Shown one piece after another: positions 20,925-31,772 of a stretch of 64,000 nucleotides of DNA (within the stretch, counting starts at the first letter, position 1; each line of letters opens with the position of its first letter). A model generated the notes under the pieces. The model was not told the DNA's origin and did no database searches. It saw only the letters and a list, made by a program, of their open reading frames with translations. Position numbers and translations under genes: made by a program. Source of the DNA: Hermatobates lingyangjiaoensis. Taxonomy: Eukaryota; Arthropoda; Insecta; Hemiptera; Hermatobatidae. The stretch spans positions 16,505-80,504 of the forward strand of contig JAPFBL010000949.1 of NCBI GenBank assembly GCA_026182355.1. Reading direction: 5' to 3'.

Positions 20925-21015
20925 GCAAAATGTTTATAGTGTGGTATTTACTCATATTGGGAAAAAAGTATTATGTCTCCACATATAAAAACACTAACAA
21001 CGCGTTTCGAACACT
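20925..21015 (-). mobile_element. Family B PLE arm fragment
   Basis: TTGTGCAAAATGTTTATAGT, TATTTACTCATATTGGG, GTCTCCACATATAAA, CAACGCGTTTCGAACACTTG: outer end and helix III/II part, cut off before the core. Confidence 0.6.
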
Positions 21016-21139
21016 TGATGACTTTTTCATGTTACAAATAAAAAAAATATATTGATATAGTTTCTCGACCCTGATATTTCAAATTCACATAAGGGGTTAT
21101 TGAGGATTTTGGTCATAAAACATACAACTCCTGATCATC

Positions 21140-21180
21140 AGCCGACGTTTCGCCAAAAGTTGTTTGGCATTTTCAAGGCT
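21140..21180 (-). ncRNA. Hammerhead-like fold with U3/A8, family G
   Basis: Minus strand: helix I AGCC/GGCT (4 bp), core TTGAAAA (U at 3, A at 8), extra T, helix II GCCAAA/TTTGGC (6 bp), GAA, palindromic helix III ACGT, H17 = C. All helices are intact; positions 3 and 8 are changed together from C-G to U-A. Confidence 0.6.
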
Positions 21181-21189
21181 AAAAAACAA

Positions 21190-23955
21190 TTTATTAAACG
21201 ACATAAGTAAAGCAAGATAAATACATCATCGGACACCATCCAACAGAAAACAAACGACACAAACAACAATTATAGTACCCAGAGAACCACAAAAGTATCA
21301 TAAAATACCTAGTGTTATTATGATTATTATTATTTAAAAAACAGACATTTGTTGTTTAAAAATAATTGCGTATTATTAATTATTCCGAACACCAAAAAAC
21401 CACATTTTCAAAAACAGCAAAAACCATAACAGACAGTAATAAACCCAGCAAATTACAAACATTATGTTTGTAAGGTTTTTGTTTTTTACTCTGAATTTCT
21501 TTTAATTTTTGAAACGATTAGTATTATGAATAGAGTAAGCTTATACCTTATCCAAATTACTGTTTATTTACCCAGAAATAAACTGAGTGTAAAAAAAGTA
21601 TCAAAATATTATGGGTTAAATTTAGGTTGAGACAGAAAGAGATCAAAATAACACTCTGTTATCACTAATAGTACTAAATGTAAACTGTGCCAATCTACTC
21701 TGTAATCAGAATAAACCAATGTATAAACCAATACTTAATTAACGGTATTAATGCACACAAAACATCTGGAATAGTCGACACTAAACTAAAACAAAAGTAA
21801 ACTATCGTCAAAATCACTGATAATCATTTCAGTAAATCATTTGATTTAGCTAAATCTATTGTCTCCATTTCAAGCAAAAGAAACCTATTTGTTAACGGCT
21901 GACCTCTTAAGTGTAATGGTATCACATCCAATATTATAATCAAGGAAAAATTTGAGCATACAATAATCACACTTAATATACAATTTAATGTTTTTAGAAT
22001 TACTACAATATCAGGTTTAAATTAGTACTCATTTTGGCATAAAAAACATATCATACATTTTAATATTGCCAATAACAATAAAGTTGTTTAACCACATTAT
22101 TAAAAGTTTAAAATTTAAAGATATGTGTATAATTTAAAGTTTAGAAAAAAAAGAATATATATTAAATGTAATTTTGTTGTTATTAAATTTAATTCAATGT
22201 TATTAATAAATGAAAATATTCAATGTAACATGTGTAGAACGTTAAATACAAATAATTATAAAAAATGTCCTCAATTTAAATCATTTTTTCATAATATTCA
22301 ATCTATTTTTAATCAGTACATTTTTAAACTTTTAAAACGTGTTAGACAATATGATAGTATTTATATTTTATACTTCTTACTTAATTAATCATAAATATGT
22401 TCATTATTTGATGAGGTGTATTTATCAAAAAGTATTACATTTCATTAATTCTACTAAATTGCAACAAGAATAAGTTGTCTTGTGTTTCAGTAATATGAAT
22501 AAAATTATTATGATTTTATAGTTTTATAATTAGAGTAACTGTATAATAATAATTATGCATCTATGTATTAAGTAATAATTCTTTAATATACAATAAATAT
22601 CTAAACAAATTGTTATATTTCTTGTACTAATTATTTGTGATAAATTTGTACTATCAAATAAATATATAACTGAATTATAAATATTTCTTTTATTAAAAAG
22701 TTGAAATATTTTGTGTCTACCATATTTCACTTTTATTAGTTCTATTTTTGTAAAGAAAAGATAAAGTTAATATCTAAAAGAACCTCAGAAGTAAATCTAA
22801 AGCGGCCATATTTAAGTAATAGTTATCATTAGGCACTATTAAATTAGTTTCATTCGTAATATAATAACTAAGCACTCAATGTAAATAATAAAGTAAATTG
22901 ACAAAAACATACTTACAGTTTGAAACGAAAATTGAAGGAAACAGTTTAAACAGTTTTTAATGTTTCAAAGTATTATTAATTGAAGGCACTTCCCGGATAG
23001 CGTCATTTAATTCGAATGAAATGGCGAGTTTTAAGAATGATTCAGGCTTGCTTCACATTCAAATCAATGCCAACTAAATTAGTTTCATTTACATATTTCA
23101 TTAAAATAAAATATAAAAGTTAATTTTTTTGTAACGGATTCATAATAAAAAAAAAAGAAGAATTGGTTTATTTTAAATTTACTAAAATTAAATGCATTGA
23201 CAAACTTTTAGATTATTTAAAATCTGTTAACTGATTATTCAAATACTTAGAATGTACAATGGAGAAATAATCAATAGTAATGTTCTTGAATTAAAGGTCT
23301 TGTAGTTTGTGAAAGAAGGAGTCAAACTTACCATAATGAGATGATTAAGTCATCCAACGAAATAAAATGCCTTGTGTTATTTTTATGGTATAACCTTATA
23401 TAACCTTATGTTATAACCTTAACAAGTATGCAGAAATAAGTATATCAATAATTAATAAAATAAGAAAACTGTGAACTTCTATAAAAACTAGGACCTCCCC
23501 TTCATTACACCATACTCGTTTTCTGGTAAATGTAAATCTAAATATTTAATAAATAATAAAAAGTAAAACCTTGGTATCTCCATTCTTAAAGCAAGTATAC
23601 TTATTCCAGTGATGCTAATTAAAACAATTGTTACGTGCACTTACAGCATTAATCAGAATACTGTCTATACTAGTTACCTGACCTTCTTCTACACTCAACT
23701 ATAATTAAACAATTATTGTAATTGTTTAATCAATTACTAATTAATTGATTTTTTTCAATATGGTTAAGTCATGTTGACAACTATGGTTAAATGTTGTTGG
23801 TATGTTTGTTTACAACTCTCAACAAGATCATAGAAAAGATACCAAACTAATATTTAAAAACTTGCACTAGTTTTTGACCAGTTAAGATGTTAGTTCACTA
23901 ACTATCTATTGTTACTGCATTTTATATAATGTAAATTTCATCATTTTTCTAATTC
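21190..23955. other. Long AT-rich stretch without features
   Basis: Over 75 percent A+T in much of 22.0-22.9 kb. Open frames there use mostly I, N, K, Y, F and show no family signature. AAGCAAGCTTGCTTCA-like words near 20725 and 23035 are the only repeated phrase noticed. Confidence 0.45.
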
Positions 23956-24180
23956 AAAAATTCTGACTTCTGCCTATGAAAAAGGTTTTAAATAAAACCG
24001 AAACATATATATATATGTTCTATTAAAACCTATGCCTATTTCAATTTTGACACATTTTCGAATTAATTTTTTAAATTTCCTTACCTCTGGCTTCCATAAG
24101 TTTGGGACAAGATAAATCAGTTCTCCAAAATTTGTATTTCTGTATATCGACATGTTTCGGTCTTCGTCGACCATTATCAA
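23956..24180 (-). pseudogene. PLE terminal repeat with N-terminal ORF fragment
   Basis: Minus frame reads MVDEDRNMSIYRNTNFGELI, YLVPNLWKPEVRKFKKL, GIGFNRTYIY. It is a diverged relative of the 61.9 and 62.8 kb pieces (DRNMSDYVNKNFGQLIYLVP). The frame starts inside the hammerhead-like motif and ends in the TA tract at 24004-24016. A scrap of family D (TTCTGCCTATGAAAAAGG, AAATAAAACCGAAAC) abuts the other side. Confidence 0.65.
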
Positions 24181-24183
24181 GGA
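24149..24183 (-). ncRNA. Hammerhead-like fold with U3/A8, family H1
   Basis: Minus strand: core TTGATAA, extra T, helix II GGTC/GACC, GAA, palindromic helix III ACATGT, H17 = C. Helix I is weak here (one pair), unlike the sister copy at 62781-62818. Confidence 0.45.
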
Positions 24184-24254
24184 TGTTATTTAGAATCGTA
24201 GTTTCACAATTTACTTAAAAACTAATATCATTTTAAACTGAAAAAACTCAAATA

Positions 24255-24256
24255 AA

Positions 24257-24325
<69 letters not shown>
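24255..24325. repeat. (TA)n and (GA)n microsatellite
   Basis: TA repeats to about 24290 followed directly by about 28 bp of GA repeats. Confidence 0.9.
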
Positions 24326-24327
<2 letters not shown>

Positions 24328-24888
24328 TGAACAGGATTAGACTAAAGAAGAGATACTCTGCAGACTAACTGTTCAGTTCTTGCATATGATTCCACAAGGA
24401 ATATAACTTCCTTGGATTAGACTTCTAGCGAGAAAAGTTGTAATTTAATCACCAAACCCGCCTCAGGAATGGAGACTCAGAAAATTGATGTCAGTTGGTA
24501 ATTGCATTAAATATAAAGTTAAGCGTCATTTAAGATTTTGACATCTCAGTAAGAAGTTATTCCGTATTATCTAAAATGAATCAAGGTAAAGAAATTCCCA
24601 TAAATTTTCAAAACTTATTATTTGATATGTGAGAGTTGTTTAAAAGAAATTCTAGACATATTAGTATTCTTATAATAGAAAAGTTGTTTGTCTTCAATGT
24701 TTATTGATGAAATAACGGTTTATTGAAACGTAACATGGACATTTGATTAGAACGCATTGAAAAGAGAACATTAACGTTCTCGTTAATGTTTTTGTATCAA
24801 TCATTAACTCTTTTACAACTAGCTATAATATCTCTCATGTTTGCAGGAAATACATTGAGACAAAAATATATTGATTATATAGAACTCA
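24326..24888. other. No feature recognised
   Basis: AT-rich intergenic or intronic sequence. Confidence 0.4.
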
Positions 24889-25115
24889 TAAGGTTAGCTC
24901 AGTGGTTAACGTACTCGTCTATGAACTAGTAAGTCCGGAGTTCAATACCTAACTCGCCCTCGATTTATTTATGCGGGAGGTGAATACATAAGCAAGTTGT
25001 CTCTTAGAAATGACGTTAAGCCGACGGTCCCGAGCCTGTATGATGTCAGGTACTCGTTAAAGATCCCTACTCTAAATATCTAGACTCAGGCAAAATTTAG
25101 GACTCCTAATGTAGA
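24889..25115 (+). mobile_element. tRNA-derived SINE, 3'-truncated
   Basis: Head AAGGTTAGCTCAGTGGTTAA, altered B box AGTTCAATACC, body GTATGATGTCAGGTACTCG. Ends after GGACTCCTAATGTAGAAT, before either tail type. Confidence 0.8.
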
Positions 25116-26220
25116 ATAAATGAGTAATGTGACTACTCTCACACTACTAAAATGGGTGCCAAATAATAAATGAGCCACAATTCCCTCCCCTAGAACAGCA
25201 CTAAAAGGTGAAAGTGTAGGCGTTGAAAAACAAACAAGCATACAGTCTTGTATGTATTATATGTATGTGTTAACAAAATCAGTCTCGGCATACCATCGGT
25301 TTATGAATTTATTAATTTCGCCTGCAACTTCTTGCCTAGAGTAACCATTATTTATAAGAACTGTAATGACTTTCTAGATGTATGAGGGACTGACAAACTT
25401 CATATTTACTGATAGTTCTCTCACGAGTTCATAAACACAAATCCCCTTAAAAATCATACAAAAAACTTGGACTTTGAAACCATACTTGCGTTTAAAAGAT
25501 CGACAATTGTGCAAATGAGCCCCCATGGTTATGGACTGGCACAATTACAAGATACATTGTTCTACCATATCTTTTCCATTTCCAACGTCCATCTTTCAAT
25601 ATGAGCAGATTAAATATTTACAATTCATGGAAACAGTGAAAGCCTCACAAATGAAAAACCAAACTTCTCAAAGCCAACATAGTCAAAAGTTTTAAAACCA
25701 TTCCTAGAAATTTTGAAATATTATTTTTCTTTATTTCAATTAATTTAAATAAAATACTATTAATTAAAATTTAAAAAAATAATGTAATTTCAAATGGTGT
25801 ATGTGTGTTTTGTTAACAGAACTGTAAATATAAAAATATTGTAAAATACATTGATGTTTGGAGTATTCACCAAAAACAAAAAAAATCAAAGAAACAAACA
25901 GCAAAGTATTTGTTTGAAGTGAATTCTGCCAACAAAGTAAATCCAATCTGCGTATTACGTCAAAACAAAGAACGTCTTCCAAGTTAATTTACCTCCAGAA
26001 GTGGGACCTGTCAGAAAAGTAGACCTTTGAGAAAGGCCTACTTCAGTCAGTTCTCTGTGTAACATGTTTATGCTCAAACTTTCATTCAACATACGTCACA
26101 AACAGCTTATTTCTTTTAGAAATATTACTCAAGAAATCAAATAAATTAAAGTTCATAAGTTGCGGAAGAGAAGTATAAACTCCAATGATGTTGGAAGGTA
26201 ATTTTACTTCTATTTACATA
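25116..26220. other. No gene supported
   Basis: Positions 25280-25600 are less AT-rich; a minus-strand reading with breaks gives LVRELSVNMKFVSP and INNGYSRQEVAGEINKF, which might be a helix-turn-helix part of a dead transposase, but I cannot assign it. Confidence 0.3.
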
Positions 26221-26232
26221 AACCTATGTATG

Positions 26233-26612
26233 AAAGATTAAACCACAATAAGAAATGGGATAACAAGACTAAGATATTTCAACCGTAACAAGTGGTCTTC
26301 GTCAGAGTCAAAAACACAACTGAAACACTAGATGCAGAAAACATCTGGTGAGGGGTTGAGAAGAGTGAGAGGAAAGAGTGGTATTTTAAAGGGCTGAAAA
26401 TACCTGCGCTTTCACCCTTTTAAAATACCGTTCTTCCCTCCCACTCTTCTCAACCCCTCACCAGATGTTTTCTGCATCTAGTGTTTCAGTTGGGTTTTTC
26501 ACTCTGACGAAGACCGCTTGTTACGGTTGAAAGATCTTAGTCTTGTTTTCCCATTTCTTATTGTGGTTTGATCATTGATTGTTATTTCACGTGTTTACGT
26601 GAAATCTTTTTA
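26233..26612. mobile_element. PLE family A foldback, long arms, 12-bp flanks
   Basis: Arms of about 170 bp. Beyond the fold they share AACACTAGATGCAGAAAACA, TCTGGTGAGGGGTTGAGAAG and GGTATTTTAAA with their inverses. AACCTATGTATG (26221-26232) and AACCTATATATG (26613-26624) are a 12-bp target duplication with one mismatch. The longest family A copy here; the part past the fold is also in the single arm at 37.6 kb. Confidence 0.85.
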
Positions 26613-26726
26613 AACCTATATATGTATTTTAACGTTAAAATTTTAAAAAAAATTTTGAATATCTAGGGTAATTACAATTATTTGATTATTGCAGTGATTA
26701 GAATTATTTTAACATGCATAAAAGAA

Positions 26727-27034
26727 GGCCAGGATAGCTCAATGATTAATGTATTTGCCTCTGGATTGGTAGTCCGGTGTTCGATTCCCTCCTAGCCCTT
26801 GATTTATTCACGCGTGAGGTGAATAAATCTGAGTATGTCGTCCCTCGGAGAGGACGTTAAACTGTCTGCCCCGAACCTGTAGGATGTTTGCTACTCATTA
26901 CAGATCCCCACTCAAAATGCACTTGAGTTAGGCAAAATTAGAACTCCCAAATTTGTAGAATCACCAATCAAATAAAACCGGTAAACGGCTGACGTTATCA
27001 CCCCTAGGGGATCAGTTTAAACAATAAAAAAAAA
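26727..27034 (+). mobile_element. tRNA-derived SINE, tail type A
   Basis: GGCCAGGATAGCTCAATGAT head, GTGTTCGATTCC B box, body with GATTTATTCACGCG, tail GGCTGACGTTATCACC and AACAATAAAAAAAAA. Confidence 0.85.
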
Positions 27035-27640
27035 ATTATACAAATCTGAGACCTCTAAACTCCACTTTAGAATAACTAATCATAATGTCAAACTTGTTGA
27101 CAACCAATATTTATTCCTTTTATTTTAATCTCGTAAACAAGTATTAAGGTCATTTTAACACGATAATAAGTTCAGAAAATCCACAAACAATCAATAGAGT
27201 TGGAGCTATTTTTATAAAAATATAGGAATTATAACTTTTAATACAAACGAAAAGCAGTCTTCAAAAAAAAAAAAAAAGATTCATAAAACAAGAAGGTACT
27301 AAAAGATAAATTTTCTATTTTAAGTTTGTTCAAACTGCTATAAAATATTTTATTATTTGAAGGTCTGAAAATGATTATAACTATTATTTGGTTTTTGTTT
27401 TAATGCTTGTGATTTATTATAGAATACATAATTTGAGTCTGAGTAGTTATCAAGTTTGACTTTTTTTATTCTATGGTAATTAACGCTATCTTTAGTTAAT
27501 TATGCAAAATATAATTATGCAAAACAATCGAGATTTAATGAATTCGAGTCTACGGCTGTGATGCTAAGGTAAACGACCTTTCCTTAATATTCACCAAAGT
27601 GCCTTAAATGTTACAGCGTTTTAATATATTTGTTATATAT
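27035..27640. other. No feature recognised
   Basis: AT-rich with an A run at 27263-27278. Confidence 0.4.
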
Positions 27641-27922
27641 TAGGGTTTATACAAAAACCGACATTTTAGTAAACCGGTTTTCCAATAGTACTCGTAATTT
27701 TGCAGAAAACCAGTTTTAACTGGTTTCGAATTTTTATGAAAAAAATTTTTTGCTCAAATATTCTGTAATTTGAACAAAAATTTTAACAGAAAATTTAGAG
27801 TGATTAAAAGCAGTTTTTGACTGAAATTATTTACTGTTCAATTTTATTGATGGTAAAATTTTTTTATGCAATTAGGTAGGTTTTTCTACAAAAAATCGGT
27901 TTTTAAAAACAGACAAACCCTA
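27641..27922. mobile_element. Candidate MITE with TAGGGTTT / AAACCCTA ends
   Basis: Ends TAGGGTTTATACAAAAACCG and CGGTTTTTAAAAACAGACAA plus ACCCTA are imperfect inverted repeats, with further CCGGTTTT / AAAACCAG words inside. Flanks TTATATAT and TTGTATAA are only partly alike, so a target duplication is not certain. Confidence 0.45.
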
Positions 27923-28264
27923 TTGTATAATTAGTTCTTATGAGAAGTGTACTCAAAATTATAAAAATAATTAAGGATATTAGTCTGAAGAAAAATTTTT
28001 TGAAAAAAAAAAATAACATTTTGAACTTGGGTTGGAGAATGTCTACAATTCAATCTTAATACTGTTTACTGTTCATCTCTCAGTTACTGCCAAGCACATG
28101 TCACCTGAAGAAGTTTTCGATACACATTATTTTATGTTTTCATAAAATTTATGTCGAAACTTCCTTTATGGTCATTACTCAATTTAATAGAACTGGGTAG
28201 ATGGGTATCTCAGTGATTTGAATAATAGATGTCTTGCTTTGTTTTGATTGCTAACTTAGTGCGA
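27923..28264. other. No gene; possible degenerate fold
   Basis: ACCTGAAGAAGTTTTCGATA and TTATGTCGAAACTTCC near 28106-28165 have the CTGAAGA...GAAAC spacing of the hammerhead-like set with an unusually long middle part. Unsure. Confidence 0.3.
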
Positions 28265-28448
28265 TATCTGGAGATGTACATCGACAAACGAGTGAGAAGG
28301 AATTCACATACAATACTGAAACGATATAAAATGATATTCAGACTTCTCGACAAAAGATCAAATTTGACTGTATACAACAAAAGATTAAAACTTTAAATTA
28401 CACAAAGCACGACACAGAAAAAAGAATAAAAAGTATACTTACATAATT

Positions 28449-28483
28449 CTCAATATTTCGAACTGTTGTTTGTCATCAGGAGT
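28449..28483 (-). ncRNA. Hammerhead-like fold, left arm of 28.4 kb foldback
   Basis: Minus strand: helix I CTC/GAG, core CTGATGA, extra C, helix II (A)AAC/GTT(C), GAA, minimal helix III ATAT, H17 = T. Confidence 0.5.
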
Positions 28484-28610
28484 AGACTAGAAGAGAGGAC
28501 GAAGTGAGAGAGATCTCCTCACGTGATCGTGATTCCAACGGATCGCGCGAATTCGGGCTCCGTCCTTCGACGTGGGGAGATCTCTCTCACTTCGTCCTCT
28601 CTTCTAGTCT

Positions 28611-28644
28611 ACTCCTGATGACAACAACAGTTCGAAATATTGAG
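28611..28644 (+). ncRNA. Hammerhead-like fold, right arm of 28.4 kb foldback
   Basis: Helix I CTC (28612-28614) pairs with GAG (28642-28644). Core CTGATGA (28615-28621), extra C, helix II AAC/GTT, GAA, ATAT, T. Confidence 0.5.
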
Positions 28645-29028
28645 AATTCTGTAAGTGTAGTTTTTTATTCTTTTTTCTATATCGTACTTTGTGTGTTTTA
28701 AACTTTTATAGTCCTTGTTGACAGTTTCTTAAAATTAGCCACAAAAGATTAATACATACTTTAATATTTAAACCGATTTGGACCTACAGACTCGAAATCT
28801 GGAGATCGACCAAAGCATACAAAAATCTAAAGAATACAAATGACGTCTTAACGTCAGCTCAATCTATAATCTTTCGCAAAATTGCACAAGCTTCCTTTCA
28901 TATCTATTCTAAAGATACCATTCATAATGATTTGAAAATTCCTTTTATCCACCAAGAAACGATACCATAAATTTTATGAATCTTTACCCACCAACCTAAA
29001 CCATTTAATTCAGCAATTACTAACCCTA

Positions 29029-29351
29029 CTGCCAGGCTAGCTCAGTGGTTACGTGCTCACCTCTGAACTGATAGGACCGGGGTTCAATCCTCACCTGGCC
29101 ATCGATTTATTCACGCGGGAGGTGAATAAATCTGACTACGTCGTCCATCGGAGAGGACGTTAAACCGTCGGTCCCAAGCCTGTACGATGTCAGTGTACTC
29201 GTTAAAGATCTCCTGTAAATACACTTGAGTTAGGCAAAATTTAGGACTCCCACTGTAGAATCAATCTTCATTGTGTGATATCACAAAGGGCCAATGCTTG
29301 GCCTACGTGTGTTCCCTTGTGGGACTGCCACTGAAACATAACCTAATCAAA
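29029..29351 (+). mobile_element. tRNA-derived SINE, tail type B, in the Jockey copy
   Basis: Head GCCAGGCTAGCTCAGTGGTT pairs with CCTGGCC like an acceptor stem; B box GGGTTCAATCC. Tail B: TGTGTGATATCACAAAGGGC, CCTACGTGTGTTCCC and AACATAACCTAATC. ACTAACCCTA at 29019-29028 and 29352-29361 is an exact 10-bp target duplication. Confidence 0.9.
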
Positions 29352-29540
29352 ACTAACCCTATTAGAAGGCTAAAAAGATGTCGGCCCCGAGATCTACTCA
29401 GCAATGCTAACTGTCAAGACTAATTTCAAATGATCAGAACAATTTATATGGTTATAGTTATTGGGTTACCTACACTCAGGTTAGTAATATTAGAATTATT
29501 AGTAATAATGTCCGTCATACTCTCGTAAAGTTTCTGTAGA

Positions 29541-29583
29541 GCTCGACCGGTTTCGGATCTGTCTGATTCCCATCTTAAAGAGC
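29541..29583 (-). ncRNA. Hammerhead-like fold next to a GIY-YIG fragment
   Basis: Minus strand: helix I GCTC/GAGC (4 bp), core TTTAAGA (C3 and G5 altered), extra T, helix II imperfect GG...CC, GAA, palindromic helix III ACCGGT, H17 = C. It lies on the 3' side of a PLE-type endonuclease fragment, as expected for the downstream terminal repeat. Confidence 0.5.
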
Positions 29584-29869
29584 AACTGACTGTATTTTAT
29601 TTTTTCTTGCAACTTACCTAAACTTGTTATCTACATTGTGGAATCAGTGTTGTCTGTATAGTTAAATTTTTTGTTTGCATGTTTGTTTAATTGTTACATT
29701 TTTTCTTTTGTTTCTTATTTCATTATCTATTTCCAGTTATTTATGTTTTTGTTTCAATGTTGTTAGAGGTTTTGTTATAATGTCTGTTTGATGGTTTGTA
29801 TGTTCATTTATTATGTTGTCCGTCATTTTTATATATATATATTTCTATTTCTTCTGTTATGTTTATTCG

Positions 29870-30050
29870 TTGTTCCTTTTTGTCCCGTCTGTATTAGGTC
29901 CATTATGCTTTCCATGCTGTCTGGTTTATGCCCCAATTTGTTTAGGTGGTGTACGTAGTTTGATTTGTTTGTATTACTTGGTGTAGTCCTTAATGTGTTC
30001 TTTAAATCTGTCTTTTAGTGTTCTTCCCGTTTGTCCTATGTAATTTTAGA
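29870..30050 (-). pseudogene. PLE GIY-YIG endonuclease fragment
   Basis: Minus strand gives NYIGQTGRTLKDRFKEHIKD and, after a frame break, NTNKSNYVHHLNKLGHKPDS and MESIMDLIQTGQKG. The YIGQTGR...R..EH pattern is the start of a GIY-YIG nuclease, with the tyrosine and arginine of the active site; the following H-L-GH and EI stretches fit the PLE version as I know it. This domain makes the target nick for PLE insertion. Broken by shifts; the reverse transcriptase is missing. Confidence 0.65.
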
Positions 30051-30271
30051 TGGAGTACCACCAATGGCTGGTTTCTTCACTCTTTTATTACGTTTTTATT
30101 ACTTATTACCCACTAAGGGTAGTTGTAATATAACAATAAATATGTATATATATAAATGCTTTGTTTCGGTTTTTTATCTTAACATAGGAAGTATGCATCT
30201 TCAAGTATAACAATAATTGTGTTATATTTTACTACAAATTTTTTAAATAAATATAATTTTGAAATACTTAC
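30051..30271. other. Downstream intron side, no feature
   Basis: Follows the donor of the 83-nt exon on the minus strand. AT-rich. Confidence 0.4.
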
Positions 30272-30354
30272 AACTAGCGACTTCCATGGTGCAAACTTGA
30301 TTGTCTAGAGGAAACTTACTTAGGTCCATCATACAGGAGAATGTCAGCTTTAAT
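30272..30354 (-). CDS. Cys-loop ligand-gated channel, 83-nt cys-loop exon
   Basis: Minus-strand exon framed by an acceptor TTTTCAG (ending at 30355) and a donor GTAAGT (starting at 30271). With the two bases of the preceding exon it encodes R-LKLTFSCMMDLSKFPLDNQV-CTMEVAS. The two cysteines, 13 residues apart with F-P-D between, are the cys-loop that names the family; the loop couples ligand binding to the pore. The incoming phase (AG|A) fits the 224-nt exon at 41688-41911 exactly. The 83-nt length equals that of the matching exon in glycine-receptor-type genes as I recall. Likely an anion-type arthropod subunit (GluCl/glycine-receptor-like); the exact subfamily is not settled. A terminal single T leaves the next exon in phase 1; I did not find it. 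Confidence 0.88.
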
Positions 30355-30786
30355 CTGAAAAGAGAATCAACTTTAGAATATGCTAGAGTTAGTAAATCAA
30401 AATCACTGCTATGTAAATAAAACGGTTTTAAATTGATAAAATTATCAGTATTTGAGAAAAATTGTATGCATTAGTTGAAACAACGGAAATGAAAGAGGAA
30501 ACAGAGTAGTGGAAGTTCATTTCAAAAGTAGAAGCGTTGAGTTTTATATCTAAATATTATTACTAAAGAAATACTCTATTCTGAATAATTTTAAATTAAC
30601 AAATATTTGATTGATATAAAACAAAAGTTTTGAACTATAAACAAGCGTTTTTCTTATTCATATTTAATGAATCATTAATGAATATTAATTATTTTAATGA
30701 ATTTATATGGTATAAACTTCAAGGGCTCTTCAAGGACTGTAGCGCCACAGAGTAGTTGTAGTAGTAGTAAACGTTTTACTACACTT

Positions 30787-31180
30787 AATGGATATAGGCT
30801 CAAAATTAACGACTGACAACAAACTACCTCCTTAACAGAACTGTGATTATGCCTATTTGGGCATACGGCATTGAGATATGGGGAACAACAAAAAAAAAAC
30901 TAATTCTCAGAGAATACAAACCCTTCAAACCAAAAAATCCTTCGTAATATTCTTCATTGTTCCTTCTATATACCGAAACAAACAATTTATTTCGACCTGA
31001 AGTTCCCAACAGTTCAGCAGGTAACAATATCCCGCTATAAAGCGTTTCACAAAAAACAGTAATCCCTTAGTCCTAACAATATCCTCCACAAGCATTCCAG
31101 GAAATCCCAGAAGACGTCTGAAGAGGATGTGGCCAAGAGACTTGTTCTAAGTCTCAAGAATCAACTGTTCTAAGTGATTT
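30787..31180 (+). pseudogene. Jockey-like LINE RT C-terminal fragment
   Basis: With frame breaks: LLNRTVIMPIWAYGIEIWGT, RIQTLQTK.SLRNILHCSFY, IPKQTIYFDLKFPTVQQVTI and PGNPRRRLKRMWPRDLF. Same region as the 28.3-29.4 kb copy (they share PIW.Y..EIW, ...DLK.P, and RRLKR..PRDL). Dead because of several shifts and stops. Opposite in strand to the host channel gene. Confidence 0.7.
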
Positions 31181-31599
31181 TTTTTTCTTTCTACTTAGAA
31201 CCACGCCAGGAAGTGTAGTCACTGGATTGCTTCTTCCCTCTTCTGTTTCCTCCTACATCTGTGTTATCAGTGTCACTGGTAATGTAATACTTACATTGTT
31301 GTGACTTTAAACAAATAAAATTCAAAAAAAGTTATTTAATGAATCTAAGAAAAACTATTGTAATTGATATTAAGGTATTGTTTTCTTGACTACAATTACT
31401 AATAAATACATTTCTTCTTCTCGGAATTTAGTTAGGGTTAATTATTTAAAATCACCTCATGGTAAAGTTTCGTTTTTATTTTATGCTTAAATTTTCTTAA
31501 GATCAAAATTAGATAATGTTTAGCCTTGCCATGAACTTCTTTTGTCGATTATCGAAATTCATTCCTCTCATTTCTTACTAATTTCTGATCACGTCGACA
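31181..31599. other. No gene; trace of PLE family H2
   Basis: CTTCTCGGAATTTAGTTAGG and GTAAAGTTTCGTTTTTATTT at 31417-31480 resemble the left arm of the foldback at 53.6 kb. Confidence 0.4.
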
Positions 31600-31772
31600 A
31601 TCTGAGACGATGGTTTGAAGCCTGTACTAGTAAAACATCCCTACTCGAAATACACTTGAGCTAGGAGAAATTAAAAACACCCAATATAGAATGTTAACTG
31701 TGTAGTACTATTACAAAGGACCGATATTTGGCCTATGTGTATTCTCTCATAAAACAACTATTGCAAGTGAAC
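31600..31772 (+). mobile_element. SINE 3' part, tail type B
   Basis: GAAGCCTGTACTAGTAAAAC, GAAATACACTTGAGCTAGG, then tail B words GGCCTATGTGTATTCTC and GTGAACCTAAGC. The tRNA head is missing. Confidence 0.65.

Larger units (their letters stand above)
28389..28740. mobile_element. PLE foldback (ACTC family) with exact 12-bp target duplication
   Basis: Left arm carries ACACAAAGCACGAC, ATTCTCAATATTTCGAACTG and TAGACTAGAAGAGAGGACGA; the right arm is the inverse, ending GTAAGTGTAG and a T-rich run. ACAAAAGATTAA at 28377-28388 and 28741-28752 is an exact 12-bp duplication inside the Jockey-like frame. Related to the solo repeat at 3290-3540. Confidence 0.85.
28265..29420 (+). pseudogene. Jockey-like LINE RT region, split by two insertions
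   Basis: Coding pieces lie at 28265-28388, 28753-29028 and 29362-29420. Read across the insertions they give YLEMYIDKRVRR, FRLLDKRSNLTVYNKRLI, HTLIFKPIWTYRLEIWRST, DTIHNDLKIPFIHQETIP and NPIRRLKRCRPRDLLS, the order of the Jockey ORF2 end (Y.G..LD....W..H, then NK..L....I.P.W.YG.EIW, then ...I..DL.I). The frame is continuous across the PLE insertion when one 12-bp duplication is removed. A stop and small shifts (about 28970) show it is dead. Confidence 0.75.

Noticed and set aside
22125..22388. 87-codon frame
   Set aside because: Low-complexity I/N/K/Y/F-rich translation of extremely AT-rich DNA.
25280..25600. Mariner/Tc1-type transposase remnant
   Set aside because: Only short helix-turn-helix-like words with stops; not enough to name a family.
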